DNA of 64,000 bases, taken from contig NC_088309.1 of the NCBI RefSeq assembly GCF_910592395.1, positions 20,772,599-20,836,598 on the forward strand. Reading direction: 5' to 3'. This DNA is from Lineus longissimus. Taxonomy: Eukaryota > Nemertea > Pilidiophora > Heteronemertea > Lineidae. Both the position numbers and the translations under genes were made by a program. Under the pieces are notes generated by a model that saw nothing but the letters and a program-made list of their open reading frames with translations, was not told the origin of the DNA and did not search any database. Below are positions 50,061 to 60,500 of the stretch, piece after piece. Position 1 is the stretch's first letter. Every line of letters begins with the position of its first letter.

Positions 50061-51756
50061 ATCTCAACCACGTGTTCATGTTTTGGTAACACTGTCTATG
50101 CCATCAACAGCACTCCGGACGCAGTGGATCAGTCAGATCCTCCCCTTAGGAAGGCTATGTTCAGGATGACGAATTGGCTGCCACCGGAGTCTACAGAAAC
50201 TAGAATATTAATTGAAAATGGATACCAAGCGGGAATGGCGGGCGTTGGCTTCCTTCCTTTGCAGGCCTTGGATAGATACACTTATATCAAGTGAGAGCAT
50301 TTAAGAAACATTCTTAATGGTTACTGTGGGAGGATGGTCGTGGCAGGTTACCATCATTATCATCATCAATAAAGTCATCATCAGCATAGCAGCGTGGGTA
50401 ATCACGGTCGATGTCTTCATTTTCGCCATGGGCGTTTTCGCAATATAAGTGTTACCATCATCACGACACTGCTATTATCACTTGCGGCAGATCAACATCA
50501 TCACAAACTAATCATTATAAAGAGTATCTCCATCATCACCCTCAGCAGTAGCATTCTTATAAATGACATTTCCAATCCTTTTTCCCCAATGTCTGCTTGC
50601 TTGCACATCGATGATGATTTCAAGATCAGTGGTGCTGTCGGATGGTTTCTGCCGTCTCGCCATTGCAGGACCATTAGTTGTCCCCATTGCCGGTTCATCG
50701 ATTCGACACCATAGGCGACCTCTGAGCATAACAGTTATTTTTTTCTTCCAATGTCCATGCATGATTGAAAAGAGAAATTATTTATTATTTGAGATGCTGT
50801 CGGACACTTTCTCGTGAGACGTAACGACATACGCCGGTTCCGTCCGTCATCGATCAGACATCAGGCGCCTCGTGAATAAAACACTACCTGTTATTTTAAG
50901 TCCATGTAGGACTGACGTCAGAGCTAGATTATTGTCCGCTCGCGCCTAAAATTACCCCAGACATTGTGGCCTGAACTTATTTTTTCGATTAAATACATGG
51001 TTTTCCTCCAAATTTAGCACTAATCTTGATACTAAACAGTCCGTGAGAGCTTTCATTTGCTATTCATATAAATGTAAATATATCTGCGAACGCAAAAGTA
51101 TTAAATAGGTTTTAGATATGTACTAAAAAACAACATTGTGTACTAAAACGGTTAAATTATTTTATCTGCTTAATTCAGCGGTCAATACGTACCCTGTATA
51201 TGTGCATGCTTTTTTGTCTGTGGTGCTTGTTTAATAATATCGATATGCATGTAATTAAGATTCCCTGTTTATATTGTAAGATTATTAATAAACGTGATGA
51301 ATGAAAGAATACTCTTTCTTTCTATACCTGACTTTATCTCGATTATTATTCACTATTTGAGGAAGTTCGAAGGACCGCGTCCTGGTAATCATCAGTGATT
51401 GTGACATTGTCCAGGCCATATCATGAAGGAGCGCAATGGTCTTCCATGGGCGGACAACCACTTCCCCGCCCCCACTAAAATGTTGCTCTCATGTCAATGG
51501 AAAATGAATGTCACAGTCCAAATCACAGTTGACATCCCTTCTGCTACGTGTAAGTTACGCGCAACTATGATCTGGTTGTGACGTTGTCCGTGATTCGTCT
51601 TGGGACCCGAACTGTCTTCAGCCGAGCCAAAATGAGATATATATGACTTAGGTAAAGTTTCCAAGACTTCCACTCCAGTATCACGTTGTCCCCCCTCCCC
51701 CTCCCTTCCAATCAGATCCCCATAGAAAATATATCGGAGACAACTACAGCACCACT

Positions 51757-52250
51757 CAGGTGAGTCGGAATCGCAAGAGCGAGCGACAGAGACGGCGCTT
51801 CAGTTCCTCAATTATCCTGAAGATGGCGATTGTGTCGTTCTGACGTTAAAGCCTTTGGAGCAGGGACAACCTGGTGGAAGAGGGGTTTTTAACCATTGGT
51901 TGGGGTCGGGTAAAAGTGACCTCGTCCAATTGAATTGAATGCATAAGTGTCAAAACTGGTCTCCAGTTCATTCATAATATTGCCAGTTCTAAGAAATGCC
52001 AATATCATTCCCAGGTGAGTCGGAATCGCGAGAGGCGCTTCAGTTTCTCAATTATCCTGAAGATGGCGATTGTGTCGTTCTGACGTTGAAGCCCTTGGAG
52101 CAGGGACAACCTGCTGGAAGAGGGGTTTTTAACCATCGGTTCGGGTCGGGTAAAAGTGACCACGTCCAATTGAATTGAATGCATAAGTGTCAAAACTGGT
52201 CTTCAGTTCATTCATGATATTGCCAGTTCTAAAAAATGCCAATATCATTA
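51757..52250. repeat. Direct tandem duplication, period about 255 bp
   Basis: The units start CAGGTGAGTCGGAATCGC at 51757 and at 52012 and remain closely similar to about 52250. Unit 1 has roughly 12 extra bases (GCGAGCGACAGA type) near its start, and both contain AATTGAATTGAATGC. The unit opens with a perfect splice-donor consensus, CAG|GTGAGT. The minus-strand frame is open through unit 2, but I do not recognise the product. Confidence 0.85.
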
Positions 52251-52506
52251 CTGTGAGGCAGTTATGTGGAATATTTGGATGGAGGGATGAAGACCCTTCA
52301 AGACTTGGACTATGGAACATTTATTGGTCCTCCGAATAGAGTGATGGGATACGATCAAAGAAATGCACATTGCACTCTTTTGCAATCGGACATTGTTCAT
52401 GGAATGGAGCTCAGTCGTTAGTGCTGAGTGTTGGCCTGAGGTTCAGGATGCCTCAACATTTGCTCTAGCAATAAAATCTGAGACAAATATGTCTAACGTA
52501 TTGACA

Positions 52507-52512
52507 TTTATT
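52507..52512 (-). promoter_or_regulatory. Candidate poly(A) signal of NR2C2AP
   Basis: On the minus strand this reads AATAAA, 55 bp past the NR2C2AP stop. A second AATAAA on the same strand lies at 52320-52325. Confidence 0.4.
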
Positions 52513-52566
52513 AGATATTTACATTTCTACTATGCAGAGGAATTTACAAGGAATAAAATAATTCGG

Positions 52567-53912
52567 TCAGCTTGTCGAGGACCCAACAATATCCAACTTG
52601 TAGACTGTTATCCGACCAAAAAAGTCTGTACTATTATTAAATGTTATCCTAAGTAAAGATACAGACGTTTCCTTCTCCACTGAAAATATCTGGCAATTCA
52701 ATCAAGGAAATTAATTTTTAATGCAAATCTGAATGTTTTCACACGTCCTAAATTTATCAAATCGGTTTCCCTGAAAAATCCGAAGTTTGAAGTATATAAG
52801 AATAATGCTGTCATTACACACACTGCGGTTTAATTCAAAAGGATACTTGAGTCTTATTCACATCCTCGGGGTAGAAATCGGCCAATTTCGTCAATTCTTC
52901 ACCAGATTGAGCACCTTCGATTATACAATCTTTACCAGCAAAACCTCCTTGAAATTGAAGATGCAACTCCTGAATTATGACAGGAACTTTGAATTCAACT
53001 TGGATCCATTGAGGTGAGCCCTAAAATGAAAAAAAAAAAAGGTATGCGTCATCAAACTGGTTATCTGATATATATGTTATTTCAGGGAGTACCTCTAAGA
53101 GCATGCATGACGGACCCCACTATAAGTAAGTTAGTGAAATCTCTTTCCTCTCTCGAGCATTGCCAAAGCAGACAGAATGTATTGGGAATACTTGGGTATC
53201 CTGGGGTTTTAATCTGCAAATCCACACATTTTTCATGCATTATGTCTACATCAGAGACCAAGCCAAGTTGAGGAGCATCTTCAACCCAAAATAGCAATTT
53301 CATGATTAGGGAATCAAACCAAAGCAAAGGTACATGTAGGCCTACATGTATACTAAAAGAAGAATAACCTGGTCTGAGTTCCAGCATGTCTCATCATCAC
53401 CATCAAACAGATATTTCTTGCCAAACTGCTTCACATCTCGGTTGAGGACAGAACTTACCCTGAAAAGGGGAATAGTGATGACTTCGAATTCAGTAAAGAA
53501 CTACAGTTAATTCAATAATTGTATTAAAAATGCTGACGACAATCAGTAGGTAACCCGGTCAGTGATTCATGACATCATGCATAAGGGGTCCAGCATAAAT
53601 TTATCATTGTGCTGTGAGTCAGCCTGCAGTAGGTTTTACACGTTACCATAACAGACTAATAGTGTAATCAACTGTACTGTATGTATTCATACATATGCAC
53701 ATGATTGATGTACATGGAATCAAAACAGTGAACATATCATCAAATATCTCAGTGTCCAAAGCAGCAAATCATCTCATAATTTCACATCAGAGGTATGAAA
53801 TATACTGTTTTCACACTAGCTCATGAGAAAATGACTAAAATAAGTAGTAGCCGAGAAATATTGGTTTTACTAACCTCGTTGACGAAATTTTTTCTTTTAT
53901 GGAGGCTGACAT
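52567..53912 (-). CDS. NR2C2AP: Nuclear receptor 2C2-associated protein homologue
   Basis: Four minus-strand exons, 53912-53875, 53459-53369, 53020-52847 and 52689-52567, join in phase to give 141 residues, close to the human length of about 139. Exon 1 encodes MSASIKEKISST plus part of an Arg. Exon 2 encodes SSVLNRDVKQFGKKYLFD and DDETCWNSDQ. Exon 3 has GSPQWIQVEF, LQFQGGFAGKDC and DFYPED. The last exon has NSTDFFGRITVYKLDIVG before TGA. These are the hallmarks of the NR2C2AP (TRA16) family, a single F5/8 type C or discoidin-like beta sandwich; the vertebrate protein is described as a repressor of the orphan receptor NR2C2/TR4. That role is not shown for this organism. The donor of exon 3, CAA|GTATCC, is weak but keeps phase and family spacing. 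The gene is head to head with C15orf40. Confidence 0.93.
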
Positions 53913-54169
53913 CTTGAACCGTAAATCAGAATAATACATTACGACATCATTAATGTCTTTAATTCTCTCTTATTACAAATTAATAAAATACACAATTCCA
54001 CACAATTTGGTTTTGATTACTGGAATTAACAGGTAAAGACCAATTAGTATTTTAAAATATGTTTTAAATGGTTTTAGGCAGGTCTGTCGTAAATGATTGT
54101 AATAAACGTAAATTGGTCTGATGTCAAACTTCAATATGCATTGAATTTGCAGGAAATGTGTAGTTTGCC
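53913..54169. promoter_or_regulatory. Shared upstream region of NR2C2AP and C15orf40 (candidate bidirectional promoter)
   Basis: Only 257 bp separate the two start codons, which point away from each other. The interval is AT-rich, with no CpG-island appearance and no clear TATA box at a fixed distance from either start. Both 5' UTRs must lie within it unless there are undetected leader exons. Confidence 0.5.
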
Positions 54170-55422
54170 ATGCTGAAAAGGTGTTATCTTGGTGTAAGAA
54201 CTGTCGTGTGGAATGAGCAGTGTCTCTTCCACATCAGCAATAAGTTAGAAATGCCAAAGAAACAAAATAACGCTTCAAAACAGGTACTCAGATGTTCAGA
54301 ATTCATGACTTGCTCGCTCAGCCTCATTTCATGAGCTGCGGTCTGTACTAAAAGTAAAATACATACCGTTGTCATAGTTGATGTAACACCAGTCGGAAGA
54401 CTTTGTTAAGGGCCACTTCGAACCGGCAGCAAACGACAGACGATGTGGTCAAATAAACCGAAATACAATGATGATGATGATGATGATGATGGTCACATAC
54501 CATGTGTTCCTCTGTTCTTTCATTACTTTGGTGTGCCTGTGATTGGTGAAAAGTACCTGAAATAATTTGTGATACTCTTTGTGCTACTTGTTGGTAAAGT
54601 TACAAGAGTAGTAGTGCCCGGAGATAATTTGCCTGTCTAAAATTGGTTTATATCTATTTCAGTCTCCTAAACCACCTGCTCAAGAGTCGCAGCAGGACTA
54701 TCCAGTTTCCACAAAAAAAGATGGCAGCATAGAAATAAAGATACTGGCCAAGCCTGGTGCAAGACAGAATTCAATTACAGGTATATTAATTGAAAAGGGT
54801 TTACCTTATGAATAAGAAGTCCAATCCCTACCTTAAATAATAGTGGCAGGCAGGCTTGAGCTCCTTCGAGGGCATTTGGGATCTCCGAGCCTTGTTTGTC
54901 AAGGTGATTGTATACTCCCAACAGCAGTGGCATGCAAACAAGAATAATAACCTGCATTTCTCTTTCACTTCAGACATCAGTGAGGATGGTGTAGGTGTCC
55001 AGATAGCAGCGCCCCCTGTTGATGGAGAAGCAAATACAGAATTGATAAGATATATCTCAAAGGTGCTTGGTCTAAGGAAATCAGACGTGACATTAGATAG
55101 GGTAAGCACCATTGCTCTGTGTATTGCATAAAGATGTATTATAAAGCATGCTCCAAGGTTGAAGAGAGGAGGCAACCTATGTTTTCAGAACATCTCGCAC
55201 AAGAAAGTTGGTAGCAGCTGTATGATTATGCTAACAAAAAAACATGACTTACATTTAACAGAAGACTTTTTCATATACAATTTTCATGTACTTCATTGAA
55301 CTTTCTCTTATTTTTTCTAGGGTTCAAAATCACGGAATAAGACTATTGTGGTGTCGTCTTCCAGTTCAACAGTTGAACAGGTCATGATGAATCTACAAAA
55401 AGAGTTGGAAGCAATGTCATGA
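54170..55422 (+). CDS. C15orf40: UPF0235 / DUF167 protein, C15orf40 homologue
   Basis: Four exons, 54170-54283, 54663-54780, 54974-55101 and 55321-55422, join in phase to give 153 residues, a length typical of this family. An N-terminal part, [18 protein letters not shown], is followed by an internal KLEMPKK at the position where short family members begin. The DUF167 core then follows: [54 protein letters not shown] and a final KTIVVSS helix segment ending at TGA. The basic KPGARQ, the APPVDGEAN loop and GSKSR are the family signature. DUF167 proteins have a small alpha/beta fold and no firmly established biochemical function. The longer N-terminus may be a mitochondrial presequence, which is inference. 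Confidence 0.95.
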
Positions 55423-55943
55423 ATGAATGCAACTAGCTAAAAGAACTTTCGCAACAAGTGCAAGATGTTCAAAAGAAGGATGTAGTCATTGCAGTCAACT
55501 TGCATTTATTGTGCTGTGGACTATTACTGTAAAACTGGATGTGCCAGTGGTTAAATGAGGACAATGCAATGTTGATAATACATGAACTATTTCAATGCTA
55601 GAGATATCTAGATGTGCCAAAATCTTGAAAATCAGGAGAGTATATGACTAAAAACTAACTATAAATATATGTGGACTTTTCTAGTGCTCGAGAGTGTCTC
55701 TGGATGTGCCATTTGTTAAAATGGAGGACGAGGTACCGGTAGTTGTGATATGTCTGGACTATGTTCAAAATGAGGAAGAGGCATCTCTGTTCTAAGAGTA
55801 TCTCATAAGATATGCCAGTCTTTCAGAAGGATGAATGCTGATGCTGCCTATCTCAACATTCATATTTTTGGATAGGCCAGAGTGTCTCACCAGAACTCAC
55901 TGTCAGTCCAAAACACAATGTCAACAATGGTCTGTGACTTTGT

Positions 55944-55962
55944 AATAAAAAGGCCCAATAAA
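55944..55962 (+). promoter_or_regulatory. Two poly(A) signals of C15orf40
   Basis: AATAAA occurs at 55944-55949 and again at 55957-55962, about 520 bp after the stop codon. The pair makes a convincing 3' end. Confidence 0.6.
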
Positions 55963-55970
55963 AACATCAA

Positions 55971-56425
55971 GACATGCAGTCACAACAAGCCTTCTTTCAT
56001 TATTCGTGGAGACATGATGCTAATTTTGACATGAAGTCACAACGGCCTTTCTCATCAGTTGTCCTTTCTTGCCCTGTACGGAGACATGCAGTCACAAACA
56101 ACCTTTTCTCTTCATTTATTCCGTCTTGGCCTTTAGCGAGACATGAGTCATGTACTCACAACCAACCTTGCTCATCATTTGTCCATTCTTGACATTGAAG
56201 AGATGTGATATTTATCAAACATGGAGACACAACCAACCTTTTCTCATCATTTGTCCCTTCTTGGCCCACGGAGACATGATGCCTTTTGGAGTTGTCATCA
56301 ATCTATGTCCATATGGTGTCCCATCACTCTCGTCACATAATTCGTTCGTTGGGACAGATGTATTTGCATATCCATGATGCTGTCACAACCCTTCCTTATC
56401 TCATCATTTGCATCTTCTCAGGTGG
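55971..56425 (+). repeat. Degenerate minisatellite, unit about 55-70 bp
   Basis: Five or six diverged units share GGAGACATG, AGTCACAACCAACC, TTTTCTCATCATTTGTCC and TTCTTGGCC in order. It begins just past the C15orf40 poly(A) signals. The overlapping open frames at 55974-56377 come from this repeat. Confidence 0.65.
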
Positions 56426-57265
56426 ACTGATACAGTATCAAATCTTTACATAAATGTAATACATATCTACATCACATGAATTCACAACCTTCCATTTTTG
56501 TCTTCGGCACCAATCATTCATATTGCCTCTGGGGCCAATTTGATGTAAAACTAGATGTGGAGTTACAGCCTCCAAACAGCAGACGCCAAGTTCTTTATGA
56601 CCCTGCGGTTCCAGGAACAGAACGAAGGCTAACGTGGGAGTCGTGTGCCAGTGACGTAATACCACTCTGGATATTGATGATCATTTCTCTATAGCTGGTA
56701 AAAGATCTCAAAAGTGCTAGAACTATGAAAACTTTTCATACAGCAGACATGTAGAGTACCTTGTCAGGAAGAAGAAAACTACAAGATTGATGACATCAAT
56801 ATTAAACATTTATTGCTACAAATTTAGCTACATGTAAGTTATTAGGGTGCAGTTAAAAAGCTCTATGTTGTCATAGCATCACAATCAGCATGAACATGTA
56901 GTACAGATGTTGGACTGAGACATGAATAACAAACATTTCAGAGAAAGGTGATTCATGTTTATCTCACAATGTTGATCGAAAATGCCCTCCACCTTAATTC
57001 TAACATTGTTAAAAATACATTATACATGTGGCATCTAAGTTATAGAACTGATCAAAGTTTGCTGGTTTAGTCATTTTGAGTAAGCTGATACACTGAAAGA
57101 TTATATGTCCCTCCACATACATGCAATATGAGGGTACAAACCGAGAGTTGATATCAAACAAGCAAGCTTGATCATAATTCATACAACAATAATTGTACTA
57201 ATTTCAAATTAAGTTTACTTTCATTTAGTATATGATATAACTTGTTTTAGAGAAGTTTAGAGAAG

Positions 57266-57271
57266 TTTATT
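57266..57271 (-). promoter_or_regulatory. Poly(A) signal for the distal perilipin last exon
   Basis: On the minus strand this reads AATAAA, 246 bp past the stop codon at 57517-57519, which supports 57639-57517 as a genuine terminal exon. Confidence 0.55.
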
Positions 57272-57516
57272 TTTGTTCTTTTTATAGATCAGATACACAG
57301 TGGATAAAAATATCAGTTCACATTCACAAGGTATCAGTTTACCTTTAAAATACATGTACATCAGAAACCAGGCCCTTGACAAGTCGGTGTAGTGACATCG
57401 TTTCTTCTCAAAGGTAAGCACAAATTCTTTCAATGGTAAACCGATACTTATATCCAAGATGGTACACAGTATACCCCTTCACCCAAAAACAGTTACGGTA
57501 CAGTTCTTATCGTTTC

Positions 57517-60500
57517 TTATTCATTTTCCATGTTGGTCGGCGGTGACATTGGGGGAGACCCATTCCCAAAGATACGTTCCTCATCAACGTAATCATCCAT
57601 CAGGTCCAGCTGCATCTTGTCAAGGTCAAATTGGGGCACCTGGAAGAAGAGATTTGTCCTCAGTAATATGTCTGAATGAAAAAAGTCTGTGAGAGGTTTC
57701 TTAAGACAGGCTCTTTCTTCCTGAAGAAGAGCATGACAAGATGTTGAGGTCACATGAGTGAAATAGGCAACCTGCATCCTCTATCCACTGGGCGGCACTC
57801 GGGTTAGGTGGTTTTTCATACATCATTGAGAATCTTGACATTCGAAACCTTCAGGCTTCAGTGACAGATGTCTTCAGGATCCTGTTCAGACATTCTATGA
57901 TTGTCTCAAACCGTTATATAAAATATAAATAAATATAGAATTTGTAAAGCGCCTTTCCAGGTCACCCTGCTCAAGCGCTACCTCCTCTATTGTTTTAACG
58001 CTACCTCCTCTATTGTTTTAAGTGAAGATTGAACAAGTGTGTTTTAAGAAGGGATTTGAATTGGGTGAGGGTCTCAGCAGATGCAATTGCTTTGGGGAGT
58101 CGATTCCAGAGATAAGGGACAGCTGGACTAAAGCGTATCATCAAAGGGGAGGGAGGGGCAACTGTACATAAAACACTTCGATTGGGTCAGCAACTTCATT
58201 CATTCATCATCAAAGAACCTCCGCTCACACAGACACTCACAAAACAATACAGCCCTGTTACACACAGTGCTAATCCCCTTCCCTGCCTATAAAGAATCCA
58301 TGGCCCTTATGGTATTCAGAACAGGACTTTTATAAAAGTCATTTGGGCAACAGTGCTGAATTCCCAGTATGTTTTTCCTAGTAGCATAGCATACCCTTGT
58401 GCAATATGGAAAAGGTCAATACCAAATATTTATAAGTTTCTACAAATATTTGGTAGAACTGTATTTCTTGGGGAAAACTGCACAGAGTACAACCATAACT
58501 ACTGGTTCCACTACCAGTACTAATGCCACTTTGTTAAGAAACGCAACAACAGCTTTATTAAATTTTAAACTGCTTTAATGAAATACAACTTAGAAAACAA
58601 GACACATCATGTACATGGAAGGCTGGTCTAAAGTCCCATGATTCACAATTTTATCCACAAATCTGCTGGTCAAGATGAGTTTAACAAATCAGCTGGTCGA
58701 GATGATGTTGAGGAGTCGCTGGAGATAATTGTCGCACATATAAGATATTGAAAAACATTTAATGAAATGTTTGTCCACACTTTGGGATGTATTTGAAGCC
58801 CCCTTGCATGGGAGCTCTAATATTACAATATACCGATGCTCCTCCTTTAAAATGCAGCCTCAATAGTCCCAACAGATAGTCTGAAATATGCCTTTCAAGG
58901 TGTCTGAAATATGCCTTTCAAGGTGATTTTAAGCATGATCATTTTCTTCAACAGTGGAGGCTGATGAACTGGTTGAATTACGGGTACAGACAAACTCATT
59001 CATTTCTTCCAAAACCAACCTACAAACTACAGCCAAATTGTTTAATCCAGAAATGGGAAACATTGTCAAGTACAACAACATTGATGATGTGACGCACAGA
59101 CAACATAAAATGAGACAGACGGTCATAAACAAAATTGGGTCGACATCAAATATAAAAGTATTGTTCCAAAAACGAGAGATTATTGAATAAGTCCTTGAAC
59201 TTAGAAATGTTATCACTCTCGTAAATAAATCTCTTGGTTTAGATATTTTCAGTCCCATTTCCATTCCAGTTGTCATTGATGTTGTTTGACTTTGAATCCG
59301 CATTCTAGACATCAACTTGACTCGTGGCATCTTGCATCTTTTCCAAAGTCATGCATCCGTTTTCTCAGTCAGGTCTTCCATTTCCGTCTCACTTCCATTC
59401 TCGCCATTTTCAAAATCGACTCTTTTGAAGCCCTGAAAAGAGAGGATGACAGTGTTAAGAATAAGAACAGGGTGCAGCGATATGCCCCTCAAAAAGTTCT
59501 TGCATTTGTCAGAACAGCTGATGCATTTACTATGTATTTCAGATGGGCGCTATCCCTGCCCTTTCACTCAGTTCACCCAGCCCCTTTCTCAGCCAATTTC
59601 CAAAATCCATAACCTTCCAAATTTCTGGACGAAACACTAATTCTAACTCCTAACAAGGATTTCAAGCATCAGTCTCGCATAACATAACATAACATAAATG
59701 TCTCTGGATGGCTAATCTAGACTAAATAAAGGAAAATCGGCTGCTGAGACTAACTACTGTCACTCTTGCACTTCACGAACAAACACAAAAAAGTACCAAC
59801 AGGTAAAATGGCTGACTGTGCACCCAAGAAGATGAGGTGAAAAATTGTTCAGACCAGATTATTTAATTAGTAAAGTTGGTGCGAGGAACAAAACATGTTG
59901 TGAAATTATGTTCAGAACAAACTGCAAAAAGTGGAAATGTTCACTGCAATGAACATTATCATCAATGGAATGTACTCACCAGACACAGTCGTTGTGTCTC
60001 GCTCTCGGCCTTTAAATCAATACCGTAAAATTCACCTGCGAAGCTTTCCAAAGACACTCAAGTCAACACTACACTTATGCGGTGAACAAACCAGAAAAAT
60101 GTGAGCACATTTTACATGAGCAGGAACTACACCTGTCACACTCGTACATGATTCACCCACTCTCAATCTGTCAATATAACTTCCAGATTTTGGTTCTACA
60201 GTAGAACCTCTCTTTAAAGAGAGGTGTTACTGTTGAAATTACCGAGGTCAAATTAAATGGAAACAACTGATTTGGGTCTGGTTAGAAAAGTGGTTATTTT
60301 GAGTATGTGACGTGTCTCAAAGTCTGGCACTCCGAAAGTGAAGATCGGTAAGGTCCAAAAGGCCAAAGTCAAGTCGATCATACAATATTTCATTTCTAAT
60401 TCACCAATGACATTTAAGTGTTTACATTTCACAAGCCGAGGTCAAGGTACAACTGATACAAATCTAGACCATTGAATGAGTCATCCATGTAAACAAATTC

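Larger units (their letters stand above)
47750..52566. other. Intergenic stretch dominated by simple sequence; no supported gene
   Basis: Trinucleotide ATC-type simple sequence occurs from about 48310 to 50560. A direct tandem duplication lies at 51757-52250. Open frames in 49477-50049 on both strands are His/Ser/Met-rich translations of the repeat. I see no conserved domain. Candidate minus-strand poly(A) signals for NR2C2AP lie at 52507-52512 and 52320-52325. Confidence 0.55.

Noticed and set aside
51996-52193. Open frames on both strands across the tandem duplication
   Set aside because: They are kept open by recent duplication; no domain is recognised.
58929-59330. 133-codon minus-strand frame with hydrophobic segments
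   Set aside because: It lies directly past the stop of the alternative perilipin exon, so it is most simply 3' UTR or intron. No family match.
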